From NCBI RefSeq assembly GCF_023343835.1, contig NC_064433.1, forward strand, positions 182,731,777 to 182,795,776: 64,000 nucleotides of DNA, read 5' to 3'. The notes below the pieces were generated by a model. The model was not told the DNA's origin, did no database searches, and saw nothing but the letters and a program-made list of their open reading frames with translations. This document shows positions 22,430 through 35,099 of the stretch, piece after piece. Origin of the DNA: Lagopus muta. Lineage: Eukaryota > Chordata > Aves > Galliformes > Phasianidae. Each line of letters starts with the position of its first letter. Position 1 is the stretch's first letter. Made by a program: the position numbers and the translations under genes.

Positions 22430-24984
22430 ATTGTAAGGAAATTGAAATGCAGCATATATCCACGTTTGAGCTACTGAATGAATTTGCATTTGAAGCTGGC
22501 TAAAGCTAGGTAAGAAATGCTAAAAGAGTATTACTGTTAGTGATAAGTACATGTAGATCTTTTTTTCTAAGGGAATGGTTTATTCATCAGAACAAGCATA
22601 ACAAGCATTTACAATGTGTGGAATCCAAATTTTCATGTTTCATTGCAGTTTTTGATTTCATAATTTCTTTAAGCTTAAAAAAGAATGCGAAATTTAAAAA
22701 AAAAAAAAAAAAAAGTTGATTGAAAAGCTAAAATACTATCTTTGTTGATTACTTGTTTTTACTCAGCCAAAGTTGCTCCAATACCACTACCACAACCCGC
22801 CCACTCATCCTCAAAAAAGCCACCTCACAAAACAAGAAAAGTAACTCGACAAAATAACAATTACCTGCCATACACAGTTAAGGTCTTATATATGCCAAAT
22901 TTTGCATTTCAGAATATAAGTGCTTGATACATTTTTTGGGGGAGTGCATGGCATATAGTTTCTGTACCTCTTTACCTACTCAAATCTCTTGCATCACACA
23001 GTACCTACCCTGTATGTCACCTGGCCTAAATTTAATTTCTTAGATTTAAACTACTATGTGCTTTCTTGAGGTGCCACTTAGAGGTGGCTTGTACTGTGCA
23101 AATGAAAGGGGAGTCAATTATCATGCTTTTAAAGAGTTATTTCTCAGTTGTTAGCAATCTTTCACCTTCATCCTGCTAACGATCATTTGTGTCAGTAAAA
23201 TTTAGCATATATATTTGCATTTGTAGGATAATCAATAGTGGAAGCTTTGACATTTCTAGGTTGCTACACAAATACATAGCTATTCTGCTTTTGATTCCTA
23301 TGTTTCCTTCTATATTCTCACATCTTCTCAAATGGTTGAACTGTCAACTCACTTTCTATGCAGGTTTAAGGCTCCATGAATCTGAAACTTTAGACATGCT
23401 ACTCTGGCACCATGTTTTAACACTTAAGAACTCATTGTAGCAGGTCAACCATAATAACTACTGAGATTGAAAGTGTTAATAGCAGTTACTTAAGTCTCTG
23501 ATTTTAGCTGTTTCCAGTACACTAGCATTGAAAAAAAAGTAATAACTTCATCAAGACCCATGTGTACAAGCTCATTTGCAACTTTCATGTATTATGCAAA
23601 TTAGATACGTTATTAAACATTTAAAGTAATTCTTTTCCCCTCATATGTTTATACTTTTATTAGCTGTACTTAGTGAAGGCATTTTCAGTGCAGTCATTAT
23701 TGTCAGTTTGTTCCTGCTCTTCACTCAACATGTGCTTTCCTCTGACTTAACTGCCTTGTATAAAATGCACAGAATTATACAGAAATCAGAAGAATAATAA
23801 CAGATTAAGCTAAAAATAAATACTTACATTTTACAGTGGCAGTATCTTAAAGTCCCACAGTCAGAACCACACAAAGCACTTCTGCGTGGTTGGATTATAT
23901 ATCTTTTATTTTTAGATTTCAGACACATACATTGTACTAATGGAAGTGATATTTCCTCTGATAACCCTAGTAATTAATCAGAATATTTCTTCTTCTTGAA
24001 CACTTCTTTTCCAAGTCTTTCTGCATTAAAATAAATTAAACAAATTTAGATCACTTTTTGGCTCAACTCTCTTATTACTTTGTCAAAGTCTTTTAAACCA
24101 AACCTCAGACTTTGCTCTTCTTGTCCTGTGTGGCAACAGTCATGGCAAACATCATTAAGGATGTGAGTTCTCTCCTTTAATTAAGAATAAAAGGTTTCAT
24201 TTCCTAAAACAAAAGTATGTGGCAGGTTTTATTGATCTGATCTGTGTCGCCAGCTGAACACATTAGCAGAGGTTATTGATTACTTTAGTGGTAATGAGCT
24301 TTGTTCTTCCTCAGGTAAAGCACATATTCCTAAGAAGAGCTTTTCTAAAGAGGCCTATATATATGTATGCATTTAGCAAGATATAGTATGAAAGAGGTTT
24401 TTAGTCTTTATTGCCTATATATCTTTTTTTTTTTTTTTTTTTAAATTCAACTGCGATCATTAGAAAGGTCATTTTCCAGTCATTATCTTACTATAATTCC
24501 TTCTGAATGCTAATGATGCACTTAGGAATGAATTCAAAACCAAAAGCAGAGACAGTATTATTATTTTTTTAATGTAAGCACATATGGCTATTACTGCTTT
24601 TAACAAACCCCAGCAAAAGAACCAACACTATATGTTAATCAACAGCTGTAGTGAAGTATAATCATGGTAAAAAATTATTAAATAGGGAATGCATAGAATC
24701 TATCCAGTTTTGAAAGAATAATTTCAGACAGCCCTTAATAGAAGTTAGTTCAAATTTGGATAAAGTTCTGCTATTCTTAAAAAGAAGCTTCTGATGTTCA
24801 ATAGTACTTTTATGGAGAAAAGATTTGATAGCAATAGAAGTGGAGGGGGGAATAGTTTTTGAAAGCTGGAATAAGTAAAAATCAAGACATGAACAAGAAA
24901 AACTTTGCAATCAAGAAAACAGGGCCAAAGTTTGCTCACCTCCAGTATGCACATACAAATAAGAAGTATTGAGGAATATCATAA
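22430..24984. other. AT-rich non-coding DNA
   Basis: No gene recognised. Contains an A19 run at 22696-22714 and a T19 run at 24424-24442. No retrocopy body was identified beside either. Confidence 0.55.
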
Positions 24985-25730
24985 TGGGGGAAAGCTCTCA
25001 TATGCTCTCTGGGCAACAGGGTGCCTCTTTGTATGCAAACTGCCTGTGTCAGAATACAGCATGAGAAACAAACAGGAGGGATAATAAGTTGGAGTGTGAT
25101 TGTAGGGCTGCTATCTCACTGGGATGGTGGTGATGTGATGGGATGACCCACATGACTGGAGTGTTGCAATGGCCAGATGCAGGCTCTTTAGGAAGGATAG
25201 GCTGAGAAGTTGAAGAGTTGTTGTTTATGCAAGAGAATAGAAGGAATATCAGGATCTCTGCCTACATGTGAATGATGAGGCAGATGAAAATATATGGGTC
25301 AGGATTAGGAGTAGATAAATATGCGTAACCTTACTGTGGGTGACTGCCTTATGAGGAAATAGAAGATGAGGCCTTCTTCAAACAGCTGGAAGAAGCCACA
25401 TATTTCTAGATTCCAGCCTGCATGTGGAACATAAGCCATCCCAATACTTGCTAACGTGAGAATACAACAGAGTACAAGCAATCTAAGTGGTTTCTAGAAG
25501 GCATTGATGACAACTTCTAGAAACAGTTGATGAAGAAGCTCATGAAGGCAGATGCCTTACTAGATCTCAGATTTATAGCAATTAAAGAACTGATTAAGAA
25601 TGTAAAGGCTGCGGGCAGCCTTCACCCCAAAGAGGCAGTGGAATTCATGATCCTAGGAATGGGAACAAAGCAAAAGAAAAATTCAGGAGACCTGTTGATT
25701 TCCAAGATGTTTCTACAAGCTTGTTAGTAC
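24985..25730 (+). mobile_element. CR1 LINE endonuclease-domain fossil
   Basis: The plus strand matches the CR1 ORF2 endonuclease over most of its length, with many stops and shifts. It has the region ggatgacccacatgactgg (W/DDSHDWSV-type, about 25142), then DEAFFKQLEEA (about 25365-25400), ENTTEYKQSKWFLEGIDDNF (25460-25525), and the best-preserved part at 25527-25727: KADALLDLRFIAIKELIKNV, KAAGSLHPKEAVEFMILGM. The GDFN metal-site motif is decayed. No reverse-transcriptase sequence follows, so it is an isolated 5' piece of an old element. Confidence 0.8.
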
Positions 25731-28700
25731 ACCATCCAGTTGTATAGGAAAAAAAAAAAACATTTCTTTCCCCACAGTAACTTTCTATGTGAAGTCTTAT
25801 CTAGTCACTGTCCTATTTACAATTAAGCTTTGTTAAATCACTAAATCTACAACTATGTTGCTGTTTATCTCTTATGAGTAAAGGATATTGCTTTCATATG
25901 CAATAATGTGTCAAGTGAAAAAAGATCTTTACTGCTACGACTGGTCTTCAGAAATTCTAGGTGCTTGAAATTCACAGGAAAGGCTGGAGTAGGGAAGAAT
26001 TACCCTCAGCAAAAGAGAATCATACTGAGGTACATTTAGATAAACTGGGCAAACACAAGTTCATGAGACTTGAGCACCCAAGAATGCTGAGGGATCTGAC
26101 AAATGCCGCTATTACATCACTCTCAATTATTGAGTAAAGATCATGGCAGCCACTAGAGGTTCCATATGTATCAGACTATGTGTCATCTTGCACTCCACAA
26201 GCAATCTGCTGAGTCTTTAGGACTGTGATATTTTCAGCTGCATCTTCCCATTATTCCTGAGATGTCAAGCTCTTTCAATAGACTTGCAGGATTTGGAAGG
26301 CAGAGAAATAAACTACTCTTAGCAGTGACTATGCTTGTATTCAACAGTTCATACAGAATGACACTTACAATCCAGGACACATCTCTCTCATTCTTTCACA
26401 TTGAAAAACATAGATGTGATGAATTGGTAGACGGAGTGTCTTGCAAAATAATTTTACACTAATTTATGAATGATGATTCTATTACTTATCCTGCTGAATA
26501 TCTTGTCTGCACATTGCACACTGGAGGTCATAAAACAGAAAGCAAGAGAAATAATTGTCAAAAACTACCCTTGCAGAAAAGTATTATACAACGTAAATGA
26601 AAAAAAAAAAAAAAAAAGTGGATACTCATAGTTATTAAACAGAATCTAGAGTCTCAAAGCTATCTGATTTTTTTTTTTTTTTTTCCACTGAAGGTAATGA
26701 TACTGAACACCAGAGTAAAGACAAGTTATTGAAACAGAAATTTCCATGACTGAGATGGAAAAAAAATCAGAGTTCTACCCTCGACTTTAAAATTTTGTAA
26801 GGACACAGGAATTTACAAATGCAATAGAAAAGCTTTTAAAACAAATGCTAAAAGGTGGTATACCATTGAAGAATGAATTGATCTCAGCTATGTGAAATTG
26901 ATTGTTTTGAAAGACCGAAAAATCACATGCAGAGAAAAAGAAAATAGAATACAATAAAATCTTCAGAGTTGTTGTCACTGGGACAGTAATTAATAAAGAA
27001 AAGGAAGATAGGCAAGAATTAGGACCTGGATATCAAACAGAAGACATACTTTTCATCAGGAAATGGAAATAGTAGCCTGGAGTGACATTATGAGTGAATC
27101 TATTCAAAGAAACTTCTTTCAAGAAACATTGTTTAATAGTTTTTATTAGTATTTTGGCAGAAAAATAACCAATGTCTTTAGCAGAAACTTAGTTTGTTAA
27201 TTCCAGGTATTGATGACTGTTAATTTGAATATGTTATCTACATAGAAAAGGATCAGAATGTATTTTACAGAGGAATACAAGGATGATGTAGGAAAATAAT
27301 CTAATATAATAATTTAGAATGCATGGACATGCACTTCTTTCTTGATTTATTTCAATTTAATTCTGATCCAAAGGGTAGATGCTGTGTGTTAATTCTATGA
27401 TTAGTGAAGAGCAATAGGCAACTCCAGGCTGAAATACAGGATTCCAAGTGAATTAGTTCTTTTCAGGGGGAGCCCTTCTTTGACAGTGACTGGATTTCAA
27501 AAGGTGTTTGATGATGACTAGGTCCATTTTTATAGAAATAATGAAATACATTTATTCCATGAACTGGAAGCTTTTCAGATTACCTGTGCAAAACTTCACT
27601 GGCACAGAATCAGGCCTAGTCTGCTTCAGACAGCTCATCCTTAAAAACAACAGCAAGTTTGATGACTGTTGAAACTGTAAATTCTTTTTTACTTTTGACT
27701 TAGCATCGTACTATTTCCATTCTGTATGCCTTGTTCAGTGATGTGATCACACAGTACTTTAATTTTTTTTTTCCAGCAAAAACTTGCCAGCATTTGCTTG
27801 GTGAATTTTAATTGATACTTTGCAAATCTGATGAAAATTGAAGTTTCCATTGTTTATCTCATCAAACATCCACACATGTGGTTTAGTGAAGCAATTAAAG
27901 ACTCAAAGAATATTTTTAATTCCCTGCATTCCAGGCCATTTGAGGAGCAGAAAACACAATACAGACCCTTATAATAGAAACGGTGTGAAAGTCCATAGAT
28001 TCAAAGTATAACTGTGACCAACACCTGCATAATATTGATAATACTAATTGATATGAAATGAGGGAGAAAGAGAAAGGAATCTCAAATTTTAAGTCACGTG
28101 GAGGATGATAAGGAGCCAAAAGCATCACAAAGTATTATGAAGACAAATCCTTGATTCTGCCAATATCACCATCTTTTTCCCAACTATAGCAGAAATGAAT
28201 CAGCAATCACAGTCAAGATCTCATCTAGACTATTGGATATTCTAGTCACTCAACATTTATCAATATTGCTAGCTGTAACAGTCAGAAATGAATGTAAGTG
28301 CCAAACTCAGCTCTCCACACTACTTAACTGTCAGCTCACTGTCTGGATCTGTTCTGGACCACTCTTCCTACAAGACAGACCCATTCTGGTTCTGGGAAGA
28401 ATTTACTCCAAGGTCTGTTTCCATAGCACAGTACAAAGACAACAGCATAAATTCTCTCTGATACTGTTTTCTCTAGTCTTATTGCTCAATTCAGTTTTGT
28501 ATCTGGTATGTGCCATTTAGCAAGGCATAGAAAACTTATTTTCATGCTACAATAATATTTTCCTAGTAAATGTCAACACAATCTTTGCATTATTTCAGGC
28601 AATTTGAAATGATCTCCAAACCATCTCTGCCACAGATGCTAATAATTTTATACCTTACATGCAAAGCTTGGCCCTTAGGATATGAAGGGCTAGTATACGT

Positions 28701-31700
28701 CCGTGGACTCAACCAACCTGCCTCAGAAATAGAGGGATCAGTTTCTTGGACTTCTTCCTGTTTCAAGATTTTGTCAAGCCAGATAAATTCCTAAAGGATA
28801 CTTCAGTGTTGTCTGCAAAAATACTTGTGGAATACATAATTAGAATTATTTTTGAGCTAATTTTCCACCTTTTTCCAGTTTGTACACATCTGAACATTTA
28901 TTTTGAAACTTCTGATAACACAGATGTTATTATATGCATATGATATAAACAGGTTTTCTCTAACTCCAGCTTCATTATAAGCAGCTTCTTTAGAAACAGT
29001 CCACAGACTGTGGGCAATGGAAAAAGCTCTGACACTCTCATCAGTGGAAGAGCTAATAAGTATGAGTTAACAAGAAAGTTAAGATGAGAAATAAGAAAAT
29101 GTTTCTAATTACTAGAGCACTGAGGTTTTGGAGTGCCTTTTAAATATAAGTAGGTTCAAATTTAACAGCATGAAGACTTTTATAAAAAAAAAATATATTT
29201 CACAAGGCCACTGTTTATCATTATTCCATTTCATTTATCTCTAATCACCGAACTGCAGTTCTCAAAGTCCGAAATTCACCTGTTAAAATGTGTCTATGTC
29301 AAAAACAAAAGAAAATAAAAGAGCAATAAACAAAGGAATATGTAAATCTGGATATGAAAATATTTTTTTATAAATGTTATATTTGTCTGAAATGTTATCT
29401 ACTCACTTGCATTCACATATGGACAGTTGGAAAATAATTGCTTATAGTTTTATTATCTATATCTTATGTATTTCTCTGTGTATAACTGATAAGCATCATT
29501 CCCTTGTCCTACATGGGCATTACATCTAGACTCATTTGTCAAGTACATGTCTTGGCACATGAAATGTAACCGCTAATCTATTCAATATTGTATTTCTGAA
29601 AATCATGAGCTGCAGACCTAGTAATGGTTGACTGCTCTTTTTTCTTAAGTATTTAAAGGTTTCAGTAATTAGGAAAATATATCTCCTTACAAAGTTGAAA
29701 GCATGTAAGCCCTACTTGCATCGGACTAATTATTTAAATTGCATAGCAGTGTAACTGCTTTAAAATGTAGTGAAAAGAAGAAAAAGTCATATTATTTTTT
29801 ACCATGAATGACAGGCTGGTACTTCACTTATTTTAGGTTAAAAAGTAGAGTCTGAGAAAAACTCAAAGCACAGTTCAACCCTATGGGTGTCCATGCATCT
29901 TCCCTTTCTAGAGCATAGTGTTTGTCCTGGTTCTGCACCTGTGCTTGTCCTCGCATTGGGCAGAGTCCATCAGGGTGAATTTTCTATCTAAGTGTTTCTA
30001 CACATAGCAGACCAACATGCTGTACAGGGTCCTCTCAGATATATGCAAGTGACAGCACTGAATTTATTAAAGCTGAATTCTTTACTAACGTTGATTTTAA
30101 ATTTTAACGTACTGAGAGTGACCATGAACTGTGAAAACTTCAATGAAAACTGTGTTGTACTCTATGGAGTTATATTAAGCTTTTGCTTCTCTACTTGGTC
30201 ACAAACCTCCATGATTTTTTTAGCGGTTTTTTAATACCTTTCCCATTTAACTGGTGTGAAGTTTATCTTGAACAGCTACATCACACTGAAAATTTCTGAG
30301 GAGAGCAGATACATACATCTGATTGTGAAGGCTATTTCTTTCCGGCAAATAAGGCAAAAAAAAATAAATACAGATCATATAAACAAGGTTGTGTTGCCCT
30401 GAGGAATGAGAGACATACACAGCTATCTCCTCCAAACAGTACACAGACAAGAAGTATACAGAAGCCCAAGACATCTGATACCAAGTAACTATAACTTCTA
30501 AAAAAAATAATGCTGAAAAGCATCCTCATAAGCATGTCAATCTGCTCCTAAATATCTATGACATCCAAAAATCTGCACTGCACTCTCAGAAATCTATAAT
30601 ACATTTATTTTGTTTCGGTTTTGTTTGTTTGTTTGTTTTTCATTTTTGATTTTATTTTGTTTTTAGTCATAACAAATATTGGACAGAAAGGAGCTTTGAA
30701 ATAATTGGCAGTGCAAATGGTTTTCCCTTATTTTTAAGTCAAGCATAGTGATTAGAAGATAGCCCTGAAAAAGAAATGCTGCAACACACACCTTTGAAGA
30801 GCCTTGCTATTTGTGTCATATCCTCCTATTACATGTTAAAGATAGCACAATCTTTTAACTTTTCTGATCTCTGTTTGTAAAATGAAGGCTGCCTCCATTT
30901 CTTCAACCCACATGGAAAGAGCTAAATGAAATTGGGAAAATATGGTAGTATTTTCTCTCTTACAGTTTAATTTTTGTTTGTGATGAGTAAAAATTCAGAA
31001 AGAGAATTGGAGTCCTGTTATTCATAACAATAAAATAGACCATTATAATTTACTCTGGAATTTAGAAGAATAATATAAATTACAAAAGAGAAAATAATAG
31101 GTATAACTTATTCCTTTTTGATTCATTTAGTTTATATTAACTTATTTTTCATTAGCAACACCAGAGCTGTTAAATATATATCTTGCTTATAAACATGGTC
31201 TTCTTTTAAAAGCTGAGAATATCTTCATTCAGAAGAAAGAAGGAAAATAACACATGGTATAGTATGCAATATAACATGTAATAGCATTTATTTATTGATT
31301 TAGATTCATAGATTAATTTTGTATAGAAGTTTACTGCTGTGTGTTTATAGTTTGCCGTTATAGATCTAATTTATTGTTAAGAACAAGCATATTTCATTGT
31401 CTTCTGTAGATCCCTTGATATGTATATGATCAGCAGAATACAATTTTTATGGATCTTTCAGTACTACCCATTGTGCTCTTAGAGTTTTTGTGACTGATAA
31501 AAAAATCAGCAAACAACAACAAGAAGTCGTTAACAAGATTCAGAAGTTCAGAAGAGCGTTCTTTGATTTATAAAATGTTAACTAAGAGTAATTCTATGCT
31601 ACTACTGCTTGTTTTGGTTCAACCAAAATCTTTGATTAATCAGCCATAGGACTCTGCATATGTACTAAATCCAACACAGATCTCTAGATATAGGAAATTC

Positions 31701-32429
31701 ACTGTAGTGGCAAAATGTCACTTTCTCCATTCTCAAATTGACATAGGAGATGTAGATGAGAGCAAAGAATACACTGTCAGGGCAGATCTATATGTAGAAA
31801 AACGATGCATCCAAAAGTAGCAAGTCCTTAGGAACAAAAGCGGTTGGTGCAAGATATCAGGAGGAACTTCAATTTCTGTAAATACTCAGGATCTTAGAGA
31901 TCAAAGTCTATAGTTATGTCCAATGTGTTCACAGAAAGCCCAATTCATAAATTTTCATGTTTTCCAAATATTTATCATCAAAAATGAGATTTCTTCACCA
32001 TCAACATTTTTGAAACAGTATATCGACTTGTACAAAATTGGACCAGAAGACACAGCTCAAGAACTAAGAACATTTGGATAGTTTTGGAAGACAGTGTTCA
32101 GATTTTTCAGCTGTCATTTTGAAATCCCTTTCTATTTCAAAATATTTCATTATCTAGCATGAACAACACTATCCACAGTCAGGCACAGACAAAACTGATT
32201 TATGAAATGACATTTTGACAATGACATTCTGACACTGACTCAACCTTGTCTCTCTAACTCCCACCCACTCAATACCTCCAGGAGGCTTGTTCCTTGTTAT
32301 TACTGTTCTAAATTTGTAGAGACTTACTGTAGAAAAGAAATTCTGAGATTCACACAAATTAAAAACATAACTTATTGTTCTTTTATGTACAAAAATTTTC
32401 TGGATATTTGGATAAAGTTACATTATACA
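25731..32429. other. Repeat-poor non-coding DNA, 6.7 kb
   Basis: The longest stretch without a recognised transposon. It holds A/T runs (A18 at 26600-26617, T17 at 26668-26684) and a (TTTG)n patch near 30610-30640. The longest frames, such as 28233-28520, have no recognised motif or convincing codon bias. No exon with supported splice sites was found. Confidence 0.5.
26600..26684. repeat. A18 and T17 runs 50 bases apart
   Basis: An A18 run (26600-26617) is followed after about 50 bases by a T17 run (26668-26684). The two can pair as a weak hairpin. Confidence 0.8.
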
Positions 32430-32999
32430 TCATAGAATTATAGAATCACAGAATGGTTTGGGTTGGAAGAGGCTTCAAAGATCATCTAGATCCAACCCCC
32501 CAGCCTCAGACAGGAGTGCGAACCACTAAATGCACTAGATCAGGTTGCCCAGGACCTCTTTCAGCCTGGCTTTAGAAACCTCCATCAGTGGGGCATCCAC
32601 AACTCCCCTGAGCAGCCTGTGCCAGCACCTCACCACCCTTTCAGTGAAAAACTTCCCCCTGACATCTTATCTAAATCTCCTCTCTTTTAGTTTAAAACCA
32701 TTGTCCCTTGTCTTGTTGCTATCTGCCCATGTAAAAACTTGTGATCTCTCCTGCTTATAAGCATCCTTTAAATCTCAGAAAGTGAGGTCCCCCTGCAGCC
32801 TTCTCTTCTCCAGGCTGAACAAGGCCAGCTCCCTCAGCCTTTCCTCATAGGAAAGATTTGCCAGCCCTCTGATCATCTTTGTTGTCCTCTGGACCCACTC
32901 TAACAGCTTCACAGTTTTCCTGATCCTAGTGTAGCCCTGGACTAGAATGCAGTACTCCAGATGGGGCCTCATGAGGGAAGAATAGAGAGAGACAATCAG
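32430..32999 (-). mobile_element. CR1 LINE 3' fragment, left arm of a head-to-head pair
   Basis: The plus strand shows the tail catagaattatagaatcac (32431-32450) and ggtttgggttggaagaggct. The minus strand encodes [33 protein letters not shown] and [13 protein letters not shown]. The 5' end, near 32999 (gacaatca), meets a plus-strand CR1. Confidence 0.95.
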
Positions 33000-33383
33000 C
33001 TGGGATATTCAGCCTGGGAAAGGATTCAGGGGCACCTTATAGTGGCCTTCCAGTACCTGAAGAAGGTCTACTGGAAAACTGGGGAGGGAATTTTTATAAG
33101 TGGCAGTAGCAACAAGACAAGGGAAAATGGCTTTAAACTGGAAAAGGGAAGATTTAGATATTAGGAAAAAATTCTTTACTGTGAGGATGGTGACACACTG
33201 GAACAGTTACCCAGTGAGGCTGCGAATGCTTTCTCCCTGTAGGTGTCCAAGGCTAGGCCGTATGGGGCTTTAAGCAGTGTGGTCTAGCCAAGGATGTCTG
33301 TACCTATAGCAGGGGGATTGAGACTAGATGATCTTAAAGGTCCCTTCCAACCCAAAGCATTCTATAATTCTACAATACTATGA
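33000..33383 (+). mobile_element. CR1 LINE 3' fragment, right arm of a head-to-head pair
   Basis: The plus strand encodes [20 protein letters not shown] and TRENGFKLEKGRFRY, then acactggaacagttacccag and the 3' block gactagatgatcttaaaggtc, ending in the decayed tail attctataattctacaatac near 33383. Confidence 0.93.
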
Positions 33384-33532
33384 ACAGTCTAAAATAAACT
33401 TAGACTGATTCTAGAACTTCTAAAGAGACGAATACAGCTTTATCTTTACATTTTCCTCTCATGTCTAGGCAGAGTGCTACTACATGCAGATATAGCACTG
33501 TGACTGGGATGTTCACTTTAGAGAAAAATTAT

Positions 33533-34085
33533 AGAATCACAGAATATTCCAAGTTGGAAGGGATGCATAAGGATATCATCAAATTCAACTTCTGGCTCCA
33601 CACAGGACCAACCAAAAATCAGACGATATAACTGAGAGCATTGTCCAAACACTCCTTGAACTCTGGCAAGCTCATCACCATGACCACTGCCCTGGACAGC
33701 CTGTTCCAGTGCCTGACCATCCTCCAGTGAAGAACTTTTTTCCTAATACCCAACCTAAACCTCTCTTGTTATGGCTCCATGTTATTCCCTCATGTTTTAT
33801 TGCTGGTCACCAGAAAGAGGTCATCAGTGCTGCCCCTCCACTCTCTGTGAGGAGCTACAGGTCACCATGAGAGCTCCCCACAGTTTCCTCTGCTCTGGGC
33901 TGAACAAATTTGATCTACAAATATTAGATCACTATTTTACTTATTTGCCCCCAGAACCATCAGCATTTTCACAGCCACCTTTGAACACTCTTTCATAGTT
34001 TTACATTCTTTTTGTACTGTGGTGACCAGTACTGCAAACAGTACTTGAGATGAGGCACACCAGTGCAGTGTACAGCAAGATTATT
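33533..34085 (-). mobile_element. Older CR1 LINE 3' fragment
   Basis: The tail side is tagaatcacagaatattcc (33533 onwards), then caacttctggctccacacag and gaccactgccctggacagcc. These match the older CR1 type that also left 5436-5600 and 51496-51580. The 5' side decays around gtgaccagtactgcaaacag near 34030-34085. No intact frame remains. Confidence 0.88.
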
Positions 34086-35076
34086 TAAGCAGTAATATCA
34101 CATGATTTAAGCATAAACTTTCTGGTATAGTCTTTGACAACTTCAGAGTAAGGCAGGTTTCTGAAACTGGGCAACATGGGACAACTTTATTGAAATCACT
34201 GTACCGGCATTAGCAAATAGGAAGAGATAAAAGGTAGACAGACAAACATATATGCATCTGCATCACGTACATATGCATATATATCATATCATGCATATAC
34301 ACATATGCATCATCTACGTCTACCTTACTATTGAAAGATCTCTAGCTCAAATTCACCAGCTGTTCCTTCTTCAGACTGAAACAGGTATACTCTGGAGGAA
34401 GATGATTTTGAAAAGTGAAGTACTCAGACTCTCATGGTTTTGCTCTCTGGATCTCAAACTAAAATGTGGTTTCTCACAGAAGATTTAATCTCTAAGATGT
34501 TTGCATGGACAATCAAGAAACAGAGATATGAAGTCATTTATGCATCTTAACTATAAAAATTACAACCAGAGTATGAACTAAGAAAAAAAAAGAGACAGAT
34601 TACACACTTTTGTCTCATCTTTCAGTTCCCTTGTTTTTCAAGAACGAGGAATACTACCTGTGTTTTCATCTAAAGGAGATAAATATTTCTCTTGCTGAGG
34701 CATTAGAGAAACACTCTCACCCTTCCTACTTAAGCAGCATTTTATTGCTTTTATTTTTTTCCCAGAGGCTTTAGGAGTAAGAAAATTTGAGGTTTTTTGT
34801 TTTTTGTTTGTTTGTTTGCTTGTTTTTCCCTCAGAACTGCAGCATTTCTCTGACCTGCAGGTTTCTGGTTTCACACTTAACTGGAAACATCCCATTCTCC
34901 TATGAGAGAAGGAACACTTCTGATAAGATTTGTGTCTCAAACAGAATCAAGGCACAGAAATCTCACAAAGAAACTCTCCCGGAATTTACCAGCTAACTTC
35001 ATGGAGCTTTTGATATAGCTTTATATGAAATACTTGATAGATTTCCTACTTTTCAAATAAAAAAAAGAACACCTTT

Positions 35077-35099
35077 ATCATCATCATCATCATCATCAT
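35077..35099. repeat. (ATC)n microsatellite
   Basis: About eight copies of atc, followed directly by three agt triplets (35101-35109). Confidence 0.95.
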
